This document shows, one piece after another, positions 51,732-60,005 of a DNA stretch of 64,000 bases. The stretch covers positions 1 to 64,000 of the forward strand of contig NZ_QOIM01000046.1 in the NCBI RefSeq assembly GCF_003323735.1. The letters run 5' to 3'. A model generated the notes under the pieces. That model did not search any database. It was not told the origin of the DNA and saw only the letters and a program-made list of their open reading frames with translations. This DNA is from Streptomyces reniochalinae. GTDB taxonomy: Bacteria; Actinomycetota; Actinomycetes; Streptomycetales; Streptomycetaceae. Position numbers and translations under genes: made by a program. Numbering within the stretch: the first letter of the stretch is position 1; every line of letters starts with the position of its first letter.

Positions 51732-52493
51732 ATGTCCAGCACCGAGCAGCGAGTCGCCATCGTCACGGGCGCAGCCCGGGGGATCGGCGCGGCCACCGCC
51801 GTCCGCCTGGCGGCCGAGGGGCACGCCGTCGCCGTCCTCGACCTCGACGCGGGCGCCTGCGCACAGACCGTCGAGGAGATCACGGCGCGGGGCGGCAAGG
51901 CGGTCGCCGTCGGCTGCGACGTCTCCGACTCGGCCCAGGTCGAGGCCGCCGTCGCGCGCGTCAACGACGAGCTGGGGGCGCCCGTCGTCCTGGTGAACAA
52001 CGCCGGGGTGCTGCGCGACAACCTGCTCTTCAAAATGAGCGACGACGACTGGGACACGGTCATGAACGTGCATCTGCGCGGTGCCTTCCTGATGTCCCGC
52101 GCCTGCCAGAAGCACATGGTGGACGCCGGTTTCGGCCGTGTCGTCAACCTGTCCTCCTCCTCGGCGCTCGGCAACCGCGGCCAGGTCAACTACTCGGCGG
52201 CCAAGGCAGGCATGCAGGGGTTCACCAAGACGCTCGCCAAGGAGCTGGGCAAGTTCGGCATCACCGCCAACGCGGTGGCCCCCGGCTTCATCGCCACCGA
52301 CATGACGGCGGCCACCGCCGAGCGCGTCGGCATGGGCTTCGACGACTTCAAGGCTGCGGCCGCCACCCAGATCCCCGTCCAGCGCGTGGGCGAGCCCGCG
52401 GACATCGCCAACGCGGTCGCCTTCTTCGCCGACGAGAAGGCCGGGTTCGTCTCGGGCCAGGTGCTGTACATCGCCGGCGGGCCGCTCGACTGA
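51732..52493 (+). CDS. fabG: 3-oxoacyl-ACP reductase-like short-chain dehydrogenase
   Basis: 253 residues of a classical SDR: TGAARGIGAA cofactor motif, NNAG, catalytic Ser in NLSSSSALG and Tyr-Lys in YSAAK, and a GG-xx-D end. It reduces 3-oxoacyl-ACP or -CoA with NADPH. ATG 51732 follows GAGGAGAGA; earlier in-frame codons overlap the promoter. It lies 37 bp before a second SDR, probably one operon. A secondary paralogue is as likely as the essential FabG, since no other fatty-acid synthase gene is near. Confidence 0.88.
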   Translation: MSSTEQRVAIVTGAARGIGAATAVRLAAEGHAVAVLDLDAGACAQTVEEITARGGKAVAVGCDVSDSAQVEAAVARVNDELGAPVVLVNNAGVLRDNLLFKMSDDDWDTVMNVHLRGAFLMSRACQKHMVDAGFGRVVNLSSSSALGNRGQVNYSAAKAGMQGFTKTLAKELGKFGITANAVAPGFIATDMTAATAERVGMGFDDFKAAAATQIPVQRVGEPADIANAVAFFADEKAGFVSGQVLYIAGGPLD

Positions 52494-52530
52494 CGGCGGA
52501 CGAGAAGCGACAAGAGGCGGGAACAGCGAG

Positions 52531-53301
52531 ATGACACAGCAGACAGGCGGGCGCCCCGACAGCGGGAAGGTCGCCCTCATCACCGGCGGCAGCCGCGGCA
52601 TCGGCTACGGCATCGCCGAGGCACTGGTGGCGCGCGGTGACCGGGTGTGCATCACCGGGCGCAACGAGGACGCGCTGGGGGAGGCGGTCGAGCGGCTCGG
52701 CTCCGACCGGGCGATGGGTGTCGCGGGCAAGGCGCACGACCTCGAACACCAGGCGGCCGCCGTCGAGCGGGTGATGGAGACCTACGGGCGCATCGATCAC
52801 CTGGTCAACAACGCGGGCACCAACCCGGTGTTCGGGCCGATGGCCGAGCTGGACCTGAACGTCGCGCGCAAGGTGTTCGAGACGAACGTGATCTCGGCGC
52901 TCGGCTTCGCGCAGCGCACCTGGGCGGCCTGGCAGAGCGAGCACGGCGGCAGCATCGTCAACATCGCCTCCATCGCCGGAACCTCGGCCTCCCCGTTCAT
53001 CGGCGCCTACGGCATGAGCAAGGCCGCGATGGTCAACCTGACCCTCCAGCTCGCGCACGAGTTCGCGCCCAGAGCCCGGGTCAACACGGTCGCGCCCGCC
53101 GTGGTGAAGACCAGGTTCGCCGTCGCCCTGTTCGACGGCCGCGAGGAGCAGGCGGCGGCCCGCTACCCGATGGGGCGGCTGGGCGCTCCCGAGGACGTGG
53201 CGGGCGCCGTCGCGTTCCTGACCTCCTCCGAGGCGGGCTGGATCACCGGTCAGACGCTGACCGTGGACGGGGGGCTGTTCCTCAACGCCGGCGTCGAGTA
53301 G
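52531..53301 (+). CDS. Short-chain dehydrogenase/reductase
   Basis: 256 residues with TGGSRGIGYG, NNAGTNP, catalytic Ser in NIASIAG, Tyr-Lys in YGMSK, and DGGLF at the C-terminus. It is closest in style to actinobacterial SDRs paired with FabG-like genes. The substrate cannot be told. A ribosome site GAGGCGGGAA lies before the ATG. It follows the FabG-like gene closely and is probably co-transcribed. Confidence 0.88.
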   Translation: MTQQTGGRPDSGKVALITGGSRGIGYGIAEALVARGDRVCITGRNEDALGEAVERLGSDRAMGVAGKAHDLEHQAAAVERVMETYGRIDHLVNNAGTNPVFGPMAELDLNVARKVFETNVISALGFAQRTWAAWQSEHGGSIVNIASIAGTSASPFIGAYGMSKAAMVNLTLQLAHEFAPRARVNTVAPAVVKTRFAVALFDGREEQAAARYPMGRLGAPEDVAGAVAFLTSSEAGWITGQTLTVDGGLFLNAGVE

Positions 53302-53488
53302 CCGGCGTTGCCGAGCCGTCCGGGTGCCGGAACCTCAAGTACCGGTGCCCGGACGCTCTTTAGGGCTCCGATACGGCTGTGACTGGGGTAATGTCATGGC
53401 GCTTTCTCCGTCTTGGACAGCGCCCTGGCGCGGCGCGGTCCTGGGCACCGCACCAGCCAGACAGGCACCGCCGACTGAGGAGCGCACG

Positions 53489-55072
53489 TTGTTCGACCGG
53501 AACGCGCTGCTGAGAGCCGCAGCTACCATCCTCCCCCTCGCACTGGTGACCGGGTGCAGTGCGCTGCCCGGCGGCGGGGAAGAGGAACACAGCATCGTGG
53601 TCGGTACCACCAGCGCTCCCAGCTCCCTGGATCCGGCCGCCGCCTGGGACGGCTCCTGGGAGCTGTACAGGAACATCTACCAGACGCTGATGACCGTCCC
53701 GAACTCCGGCACCTCGCCCGAGCCCGACGCCGCCAAAAGGTGCGGCTTCACCGACGCGGCCAGCAAGGTCTACCGCTGCGTGCTGCGCAAGGGGCTCACC
53801 TTCTCCAGCGGCAAGCCGCTGGACGCCGAAGCGGTCAAGCACTCCTTCGACCGCACCACGTCCATCGAGTCCCCTTCGGGCCCCTCGGCGCTGCTGGCCA
53901 ACCTGGACGAGGTCGTCACGAAGGGCGACCGGACAGTGGCCTTCCACCTGAAGAAGTCGGACGCCACCTTCCCGTTCATCCTCTCCACCCCCGCCACCTC
54001 CCTCGTCGACCCCGACGAGTACCCCACCGCCAGCCTGCACCCCGGTGACACGGCCACCGGGTCGGGCCCATACACACTGGAGAGCTACCAGCCGGGCAAG
54101 CGGGCCGAACTGGTCAAGAACCCCGACTACAAGGGCCCGGCGAAACTGCGCAACGACTCCGTCACCATCCGGTACTACTCGCGCTCGGGGCGGATGGTCA
54201 GCGACCTGAAAGCCGGGCGAATAGACCTCACCTACCGCGGCCTGACCCCCGGGCAGGTCTCCGCGTTCCAGGAGGCGGGCTCCTCCGGCGACAACTCCGT
54301 CGACCTGAGCGAGATGACCGGCTCCGAGGTGCACTTCCTGGTCTTCAACCCGGAGGACGGGCAGGCCGCCAAGCCGGCGGTGCGCCGCGCCATCGCCCAG
54401 CTCGTCGACCGCACCGAACTGGTGCGTGACGTCTACGACAGGACCGCCGACCCGCTGTACTCCATGGTCCCCACCGGTGTCACCGGGCACACCAACGCCT
54501 TTCTCGACCGCTACGGGCGCCCTGACGAGAAGAAGGCCCGCCACACCCTCCGCGACGCGGGCATCACCGACAAGGTCAGCCTGACCCTGTGGTACGCCGA
54601 GGACCGGTACGGGGACTCCACCCAGCGCGAGTTCGCGGAGCTGGAACAGCAGCTGGAGGACTCGGGGCTCTTCGACATCACGGTCAAGTCGCGCGCCTGG
54701 GACGACTTCCAGAAGGGCTACCTCAAGGGCGACTACCCGGTCTTCGGCCGCGGCTGGTCGGCCGACTTCCCGGACGCGGACAACTACATCACGCCCTTCG
54801 TCGGCGAGGACAACGCGATGGGCACCCCCTACCGGAACCGGGAGCTGACCGAGGAGCTGCTGCCGTCCTCGCGCAAGCAGAGCGACCGGGGAGCGGCCGG
54901 GCAGGCCTTCGCGAAGGCCCAGAAGCTGATGGCCCAGGACGTGCGGCTGCTGCCGCTGTGGCAGGGCAAGGTCTACATCGCCTCGGAAAAGGACGTCGCG
55001 GGCGTCGAATGGGCGATCGACTCCTCGGTGATCATGCGGATGTGGGAGCTGTACAAGAAGTCGAGCTGGTAG
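53489..55072 (+). CDS. ABC transporter solute-binding lipoprotein, peptide/nickel family (SBP_bac_5)
   Basis: 527 residues. The signal peptide ends in the lipobox LVTGC, so it is membrane-tethered. The fold signatures are VVGTTSAPSSLDPAAAWDGSW near the mature N-terminus, TFSSGKPLDAEAVKHSFDR, TGSGPYTLESYQPGKRAELVKNPDYKG and FGRGWSADFPDADNYI. It captures oligopeptides or related cargo for a permease not encoded nearby, so it is an orphan binding protein. TTG at 53489 is preferred: GAGGAG lies just before it, and the basic-then-hydrophobic signal starts there. The upstream ATG at 53396 would put ~30 odd residues before the signal. Confidence 0.9.
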   Translation: MFDRNALLRAAATILPLALVTGCSALPGGGEEEHSIVVGTTSAPSSLDPAAAWDGSWELYRNIYQTLMTVPNSGTSPEPDAAKRCGFTDAASKVYRCVLRKGLTFSSGKPLDAEAVKHSFDRTTSIESPSGPSALLANLDEVVTKGDRTVAFHLKKSDATFPFILSTPATSLVDPDEYPTASLHPGDTATGSGPYTLESYQPGKRAELVKNPDYKGPAKLRNDSVTIRYYSRSGRMVSDLKAGRIDLTYRGLTPGQVSAFQEAGSSGDNSVDLSEMTGSEVHFLVFNPEDGQAAKPAVRRAIAQLVDRTELVRDVYDRTADPLYSMVPTGVTGHTNAFLDRYGRPDEKKARHTLRDAGITDKVSLTLWYAEDRYGDSTQREFAELEQQLEDSGLFDITVKSRAWDDFQKGYLKGDYPVFGRGWSADFPDADNYITPFVGEDNAMGTPYRNRELTEELLPSSRKQSDRGAAGQAFAKAQKLMAQDVRLLPLWQGKVYIASEKDVAGVEWAIDSSVIMRMWELYKKSSW

Positions 55073-55172
55073 CCGCCGCCGGCTCCCGTCGGGACTGTCG
55101 GTGGTGGGCGGTACCTTCGGTGCGGTCGTCGGGCACGGTGCCCGGCCAGCCGCACCGCAGGAGGTACAGCGC

Positions 55173-55850
55173 GTGAAGGAGATGCTCCCCAGGTCCTGGC
55201 AGGGTGTTCTCGGCGAGGAGACCGAGCAGCCCTACTTCAAGGAGCTGGCGGCCTTCGTCGAGGAGGAGCGGGAGCGCGGACCGGTGTATCCGCCCCGCGA
55301 GGAGGTGTTCGCCGCCCTCGACGCCACGCCGTACGAGCAGGTCAAGGTCCTCGTCCTGGGCCAGGACCCGTACCACGGTCCAGGGCAGGGGCACGGCCTG
55401 TGCTTCTCGGTCCGCCCCGGGGTGCGGACACCGCCCTCGCTGCGGAACATCTACAAGGAGATGCGGGACGAGCTCGGCCATCCCGTGCCCGACAACGGCT
55501 TTCTGATGCCGTGGGCCGAGCAGGGCGTGCTGCTGTTGAACGCGGTGCTGACCGTGCGCGGGGGCGAGGCCAACTCGCACAAGGGCAAAGGCTGGGAGAA
55601 GTTCACCGACGCCGTGATCCGCGCCGTCGCCGCGCGCCCCGATCCGGCCGTCTTCGTCCTCTGGGGCAACTACGCGAAGAAGAAGCTCCCGCTCATCGAC
55701 ACCGAGCGACACGCCGTGGTGGAGGGCGCCCACCCCTCGCCGCTCTCGGCCAAGCGGTTCTTCGGCTCCCGCCCCTTCACCCGGATCAACGAGGCCGTCG
55801 CCGCCCAGGGACACACGCCCATCGACTGGCGCATCCCCGATCTGGGCTGA
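55173..55850 (+). CDS. ung: Uracil-DNA glycosylase, family 1
   Basis: 225 residues, normal length. The water-activating motif GQDPYHGPGQGHGLCFSV and the DNA-intercalation loop HPSPLSA are intact, as is LLLNAVLTV. It removes uracil from DNA in base-excision repair. GTG at 55173 follows AGGAGG by eight bases. Nothing nearby suggests a specialised role. Confidence 0.96.
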   Translation: MKEMLPRSWQGVLGEETEQPYFKELAAFVEEERERGPVYPPREEVFAALDATPYEQVKVLVLGQDPYHGPGQGHGLCFSVRPGVRTPPSLRNIYKEMRDELGHPVPDNGFLMPWAEQGVLLLNAVLTVRGGEANSHKGKGWEKFTDAVIRAVAARPDPAVFVLWGNYAKKKLPLIDTERHAVVEGAHPSPLSAKRFFGSRPFTRINEAVAAQGHTPIDWRIPDLG

Positions 55851-55987
55851 GCCGCGCCGGGGCTCCGCCCGTGGTGTGCGCCATTGTCAGAGGTGGCCGT
55901 TAGCGTCGTAGAACGACCGGCGAAGCGGTCGTGCGAGGCGGCGTACGGCAGACGGCGTACGGCACACGGCGAACGGGAGGAGCCCCC

Positions 55988-56530
55988 GTGGCGGAGCCCC
56001 AGCAGGACGCGCCCCAGGGCGCGGAGGACGCGACCATGGTCAGAATCGGCCAGGCCATCATGCTGCACCGCGGCGGAGACCGGGAGGAGGCGAGGAACCG
56101 CTTCGCCGCCCTGTGGGCGGAGACGGACCCGGAGGCGGACCTTTTCCACCGCTGCACCATCGCGCACTACATGGCCGACACCCAGGACGAGCCGGCCGAC
56201 GAGCTGGTGTGGGACCTGCGCGCGCTCGCGGCAGCCGACGCGCTGAAGGGGGACGAGGTCAGCTGGGACCAACACCAGCTGGCCGTCCGTTCCCTGTATC
56301 CGTCCCTGCACCTCAACATCGCCGCGGGCCACGCCAAGCTCGGTGACGAGAGCGCGGCCCGAAGCGCGCTGGAACGGGCGAGGGACAAGCTGGACGCGCT
56401 GCCCGCCGACGCCTACGGAGAGGGCATCCGTGCGGCGATCGAGCGTCTGGAGAAGCGGCTCGCCGACGGCGCCGGCTCACCCGGCGGCATCGCGGACGGG
56501 TGGGGCGGAAGCGAGGATCACCTGCCGTAG
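55988..56530 (+). CDS. Tetratricopeptide-like hypothetical protein
   Basis: 180 residues, almost entirely helical. Paired helices such as MVRIGQAIMLHRGGDREEARNRFAAL and YPSLHLNIAAGHAKLGDESAARSALERARDKL look like TPR-type repeats for protein contact. GTG at 55988 with GGGAGGAG before it. An imperfect direct repeat (GGCGTACGGCA) lies in the leader. Common in Streptomyces, function unknown. Confidence 0.75.
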   Translation: MAEPQQDAPQGAEDATMVRIGQAIMLHRGGDREEARNRFAALWAETDPEADLFHRCTIAHYMADTQDEPADELVWDLRALAAADALKGDEVSWDQHQLAVRSLYPSLHLNIAAGHAKLGDESAARSALERARDKLDALPADAYGEGIRAAIERLEKRLADGAGSPGGIADGWGGSEDHLP

Positions 56531-56563
56531 GGGGCTCACCTGCCGTCCGGGCTCACCTGCCGT
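56518..56563. repeat. Three copies of TCACCTGCCGT across two convergent gene ends
   Basis: Copies begin at 56518, 56536 and 56553, spaced 18 and 17 bp. They form the last codons of both convergent genes and the 22 bp between them. Confidence 0.85.
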
Positions 56564-57113
56564 AGGTGTCACGGCAGATGCGGGCCTGGGCGCTGTCGGT
56601 TTCCCACCGCCCGTACGCCTCTCCCAGTTCGCACACGCCCGAGCCGGGTCGGGCGTGACCCTGCCCCTTGCCGTGGCCGTGCCCGTGGCGCTCGTGCACT
56701 CCCGAGTCCGCGTCCCGTCCGGCGGCGCCTGCCTGCGCGCGGCCCCCGCCGCCCCGCCCCGGGCTTCCCGCGCCGGGCAGTGGAGCGGGACCCGGGGCGG
56801 GCCGGCCGGGAGAGTGGGCCGTGGAAGAGTCCCTTCCCTGCGCCCCCTCGCCGGAGCGCGGCGCGGTGTCGCCGCGTGCGCCGGCGGTGCCGCGCCGACC
56901 GGAGGCTTTTTCCTGGTGCTCGTTGTGGGAGAGCGCCTCCTTCGCGGGGGAACGCGCCACGCGTGGGGAGACGTCCCGGTGGCCGGAAGTGGGGGAGTGG
57001 TGGGAGGCGGAGCTGCCGCCGGGCGCGCCGGGGTCGCCCGAGACGGTCATGCACCCGGTCGCGGTCGTAAGCGCCATCCCCGCGACGGCCATGGCTTTCG
57101 TGATACGTGACAT
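56553..57113 (-). CDS. Small secreted lipoprotein with low-complexity middle
   Basis: 186 residues. Signal peptide with lipobox TATGC; the mature chain begins at Cys21. Residues ~25-145 are Gly/Ser/Pro/Arg/His-rich and probably disordered, with an HGHGHGKGQGH segment that could bind metal. The last 30 residues (SGVCELGEAYGRWETDSAQARICRDTYGR) look folded, with a likely Cys-Cys bond, and resemble C-termini of other Streptomyces lipoproteins. Function unknown. Confidence 0.75.
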   Translation of the reverse strand: MSRITKAMAVAGMALTTATGCMTVSGDPGAPGGSSASHHSPTSGHRDVSPRVARSPAKEALSHNEHQEKASGRRGTAGARGDTAPRSGEGAQGRDSSTAHSPGRPAPGPAPLPGAGSPGRGGGGRAQAGAAGRDADSGVHERHGHGHGKGQGHARPGSGVCELGEAYGRWETDSAQARICRDTYGR

Positions 57114-57342
57114 CCACGCAACTCTTCCGGGGCCGCGCCCCGGCTGGAAGTCCTCCCAGGGGTGATCGCGACCGGCCCAGGTTGATCGCGGGCCGATCAG
57201 AAGCCTTCCCGGCTTTCTGTTCAGAAGCTTCCCGGCTCTCGCCTCCCGAGCCTCTCGTCTCTCGCCTCACAAGCCGCTCGGCCCTCGTCCCGAGCCCCTC
57301 AAGCCTCTCGGCCGTCGGCTCGCGGGCCTCCCGGCCGCCGGT

Positions 57343-57894
57343 TCAGAAGCCGGTCTTCCCGTCGATGCGCTCACGCAGCAGGTCGGCGTGGCCGTTGTGC
57401 CGCGCGTACTCCTGGATCATGTGCGTGTACATCCACCGCAGCGACGTCCGCCAGCCCGTGCGGCGGGGGTGGGTGGCGACCTCGTCGAGGGACCGCCCGG
57501 CGGCGGACGCGCGGGCCCGGTCGATCTCGCGGCGCCAGGCGGCCAGCGTCTCCTCGCCCGTCCCTGCCTCGGTGACCACGAAGTCGTCGTCCGGCGCCTG
57601 CGGGGTGCGGTAGAGCGGTGCGGAGTCCTCCTCCCGCCACATCCGGCGGAACCAGTGGCGTTCCACGTCGGTCATGTGCCGCACCAGGCCGAGCAGTGTC
57701 AGCGCGGAAGGTGGAGCGGCGGCCCGCCGCAGTTCCTCGTCGCTCAGGCCCTCGCACTTGGCGGCGAGTGTGGCGCGCTGGAGATCGAGCCACTGCTGGA
57801 GGATCTGCCGTTCGGATCCGGTGCCCTCGGGGAGCGGAACTCCGCTGAGGGTGAGGGGCGGCCCTTCGGGTGATGCTTCTTTCGGGCTTGTCAT
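57343..57894 (-). CDS. DinB/DUF664 family protein (mycothiol-transferase-like)
   Basis: 183 residues of a four-helix-bundle metalloprotein. Metal ligands are visible as His in LLGLVRHMTDVERHW and the pair in EYARHNGHADLLRE. In actinobacteria such proteins can be mycothiol-dependent S-transferases, a detoxification role. It starts 22 bp after the TetR gene on the same strand and may be regulated with it. Confidence 0.85.
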   Translation of the reverse strand: MTSPKEASPEGPPLTLSGVPLPEGTGSERQILQQWLDLQRATLAAKCEGLSDEELRRAAAPPSALTLLGLVRHMTDVERHWFRRMWREEDSAPLYRTPQAPDDDFVVTEAGTGEETLAAWRREIDRARASAAGRSLDEVATHPRRTGWRTSLRWMYTHMIQEYARHNGHADLLRERIDGKTGF

Positions 57895-57916
57895 GCGCCC
57901 ATCCTGCCAACTTCTG

Positions 57917-58642
57917 TCAGCCCTCGGAGGAGGGCGTGCGGGATGTCCCGGCGGCCGCCTCGGCCGAGGCTGTGGCAGTGCCCGGGACTGCGGCTGTGGC
58001 TGTGTCAGCGGGTGTGGCTGCGGCTGTGGCCGTGGGGGCGAGCATGCCGGCCAACATCTCGCGCAGGCCCGTCCGCAGCTCCTCCTCGGTGGGAACGGCG
58101 GCGTTGAACGAGCCCGCGGTGCAGGTGAACATGATGCCCTCGCACCAGGCCAGCAGGAGAAGCGTGTGCCGCTCGGGTGCGGTGGAGCCGGCGGCCGAGA
58201 GCAGGTGCCGCAGCGGCTGGGCGAAGTCGCTTCTGCCGGTGCTGTCGTAGTGGGCGCGCAGCTCGGGGCGCCGGGTCGCTTCGAGCGCCAGTTCGTAACG
58301 GGCCACCAGCAGGGTGCGGTGCCGGGTCAGATGGCGGTGGAGCGCCGCCGCGATGAGGTCCGCGAGCGGGCCGGGCCCCGAGAGGTCTGTGTCGGCCGGT
58401 GTCCCGCGCTGTGCGAGGAGGGCCGCGCCTTCCAGGACGGTCAGCCGTTCCACCACCGTCCGGAGCAGGGCTGCCCGCGTGCGGGCGAGGTTGGAGGTGG
58501 AGCCCTGCGGCAGCCCGGCCGCCTCGTCGACGGCGCGGTGGGTCAGGCCCCGCGACCCGCGTTCGGCCAGCAGTCCGATCGCGGTGTCGGCGATCAGCTC
58601 CGAGCGGGGAACAGGGGGAACAGCGGTGTCGCGAGAGGGCAT
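57917..58642 (-). CDS. TetR-family transcriptional regulator
   Basis: 241 residues. N-terminal HTH reads GLTHRAVDEAAGLPQGSTSNLARTRAALL; the rest is the helical ligand domain, with a low-complexity Ala/Thr/Pro tail after ~residue 205. It is divergent from a FAD monooxygenase gene, with two palindromes in the 92 bp between their start codons. It therefore likely represses that gene and itself, and responds to the monooxygenase substrate or product. Confidence 0.92.
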   Translation of the reverse strand: MPSRDTAVPPVPRSELIADTAIGLLAERGSRGLTHRAVDEAAGLPQGSTSNLARTRAALLRTVVERLTVLEGAALLAQRGTPADTDLSGPGPLADLIAAALHRHLTRHRTLLVARYELALEATRRPELRAHYDSTGRSDFAQPLRHLLSAAGSTAPERHTLLLLAWCEGIMFTCTAGSFNAAVPTEEELRTGLREMLAGMLAPTATAAATPADTATAAVPGTATASAEAAAGTSRTPSSEG

Positions 58643-58660
58643 GGGGGCAATCTACCCCTG

Positions 58661-58676
58661 CACTACAGGAGTAGTA
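58661..58676. promoter_or_regulatory. TetR operator candidate 1 (imperfect palindrome)
   Basis: CACTACAGGAGTAGTA differs from the perfect site at 58695 at three positions. Centres are 34 bp apart. Confidence 0.65.
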
Positions 58677-58694
58677 CCCTCGGAGTCCAGGTGC

Positions 58695-58710
58695 CACTAC
58701 AGCTGTAGTG
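58695..58710. promoter_or_regulatory. TetR operator candidate 2 (perfect 16 bp palindrome)
   Basis: CACTACAGCTGTAGTG, perfect dyad, 24 bp before the monooxygenase start codon, so a bound repressor would block its promoter or start. Confidence 0.75.
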
Positions 58711-58734
58711 GGCCAGCCTTTCCAGGAGGTACTC

Positions 58735-59940
58735 GTGCACACCTCGCGCGCCCTCGTCGTGGGAGCCGGCATCGGCGGCCTCACCGCGGCCGTCGCACTC
58801 GCCGACCGCGGCTGGAGGGTCACCGTTCTCGAACGCGCCGGCGCGCTCGAACCCGTCGGCGCGGGCATCGCCCTCGCCCCCAACGCGCTGCGCGCCCTCG
58901 ACGTCATCGGCGTGGGCAACGACGTACGCGCCCTGCGCACCTGGAGCGGACGCGGCGGTCTGCGCTCGCCCTCAGGACGCTGGCTGGTGCCCACGACCGG
59001 TGACCGCACGGCCGCACGCTTCGGCGACCCCCTCGTCCTGATGACCCGCGCGGCCCTCGTCGACCTGCTGCGCGCCCGGTTGCCCGACACCGTCACCCTG
59101 CGCACCGGCACGGCCGCGAGCATTACCGACCCGGGGGCCGAGAGCCGGCCGGCCACGGTCACCACGGGCGACGGGCAGGCCATGGAGGCGGACCTCGTGG
59201 TCGCCGCCGACGGCATCCACTCCAGGGCCCGCCGAGCACTCTTCCCCACCCACCCGGGGCCGCGCTACGCCGGCTTCACCACCTGGCGGTTCCTCACCCA
59301 GACCCCCGAAGGCGGGGTCGAGCCGCACGAGACCTGGGGGCGGGGCCGCATGTGGGGCACCCAGTCACTGCCCGACGGCAGGATCTACGCCTACGCGGCC
59401 GCCGCCGTCCCCGCCTCGTGGAGCACCCCCGACGGCGAACGGGAGGCGCTGTCGAGGATGTTCGCGGGCTGGCACAGGCCGCTGCCCCAGCTCATCGCGT
59501 CCGTGTCCGAACAGGCGGTGCTGCGCAACGACGTCCACCACATGACCCGACCGCTCCCCGCCCACCACGCGGGCCGCACCGTCCTGCTCGGTGACGCCGC
59601 GCACGCGATGGCCCCCAGCCTGGGCCAGGGCGGCAACCAGGCCATCGAGGACGCCATCGTGCTGGGCCGGATCGCCGATCCGGCCGCACCGGTCGGCGGA
59701 GTGCCGGCGGCCTACACCGGGCAGCGGCTGCCCCGCACGGCCGAGGTCGTGCGGCGGTCGGCGCGCGCCGCCCGGATGACGACCCTCACCAGCGCGCACG
59801 CCTGCGCCCTGCGCAACGGTGCGCTCGCCGCCGTCGGCCGCCTGGCGCCCGCACTCACGTTGCGGGCGCTCGCGGGGATCGCCGACTGGCGCCCGCCGGA
59901 GCCCGCGCCTGCCGACGGGGCACGGTCACCCGAACGATGA
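58735..59940 (+). CDS. FAD-dependent aromatic-hydroxylase-type monooxygenase
   Basis: 401 residues of a class A flavin monooxygenase. FAD motifs: VGAGIGGLTAAVALADRG at the N-terminus, VVAADGIHSRAR (DG motif) and GDAAHAMAPSLGQGGNQAIEDA. It hydroxylates or otherwise oxidises an aromatic or planar substrate with NAD(P)H and O2. GTG at 58735 has AGGAGG six bases before it. Control by the divergent TetR suggests an inducible detoxification or degradation role rather than membership of the PKS cluster, which ends 22 kb away. Confidence 0.92.
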   Translation: MHTSRALVVGAGIGGLTAAVALADRGWRVTVLERAGALEPVGAGIALAPNALRALDVIGVGNDVRALRTWSGRGGLRSPSGRWLVPTTGDRTAARFGDPLVLMTRAALVDLLRARLPDTVTLRTGTAASITDPGAESRPATVTTGDGQAMEADLVVAADGIHSRARRALFPTHPGPRYAGFTTWRFLTQTPEGGVEPHETWGRGRMWGTQSLPDGRIYAYAAAAVPASWSTPDGEREALSRMFAGWHRPLPQLIASVSEQAVLRNDVHHMTRPLPAHHAGRTVLLGDAAHAMAPSLGQGGNQAIEDAIVLGRIADPAAPVGGVPAAYTGQRLPRTAEVVRRSARAARMTTLTSAHACALRNGALAAVGRLAPALTLRALAGIADWRPPEPAPADGARSPER

Positions 59941-59957
59941 GGAAACCGCGGCCACCC

Positions 59958-60000
59958 GCTCGCCGACGACGAGACCCGCCCCGGCGCGGCGGGCGCGAGC
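59958..60000. terminator. Nested hairpin between convergent genes
   Basis: Outer stem GCTCGC/GCGAGC and inner stem CCCGCC/GGCGGG with a 7-base loop, between the monooxygenase and lnt stop codons. Confidence 0.6.
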
Positions 60001-60005
60001 GGAGG

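Noticed and set aside
53396..53488. ATG at 53396 as start of the solute-binding protein
   Set aside because: It would put ~30 non-signal residues before a well-formed lipoprotein signal; TTG 53489 has GAGGAG just upstream.
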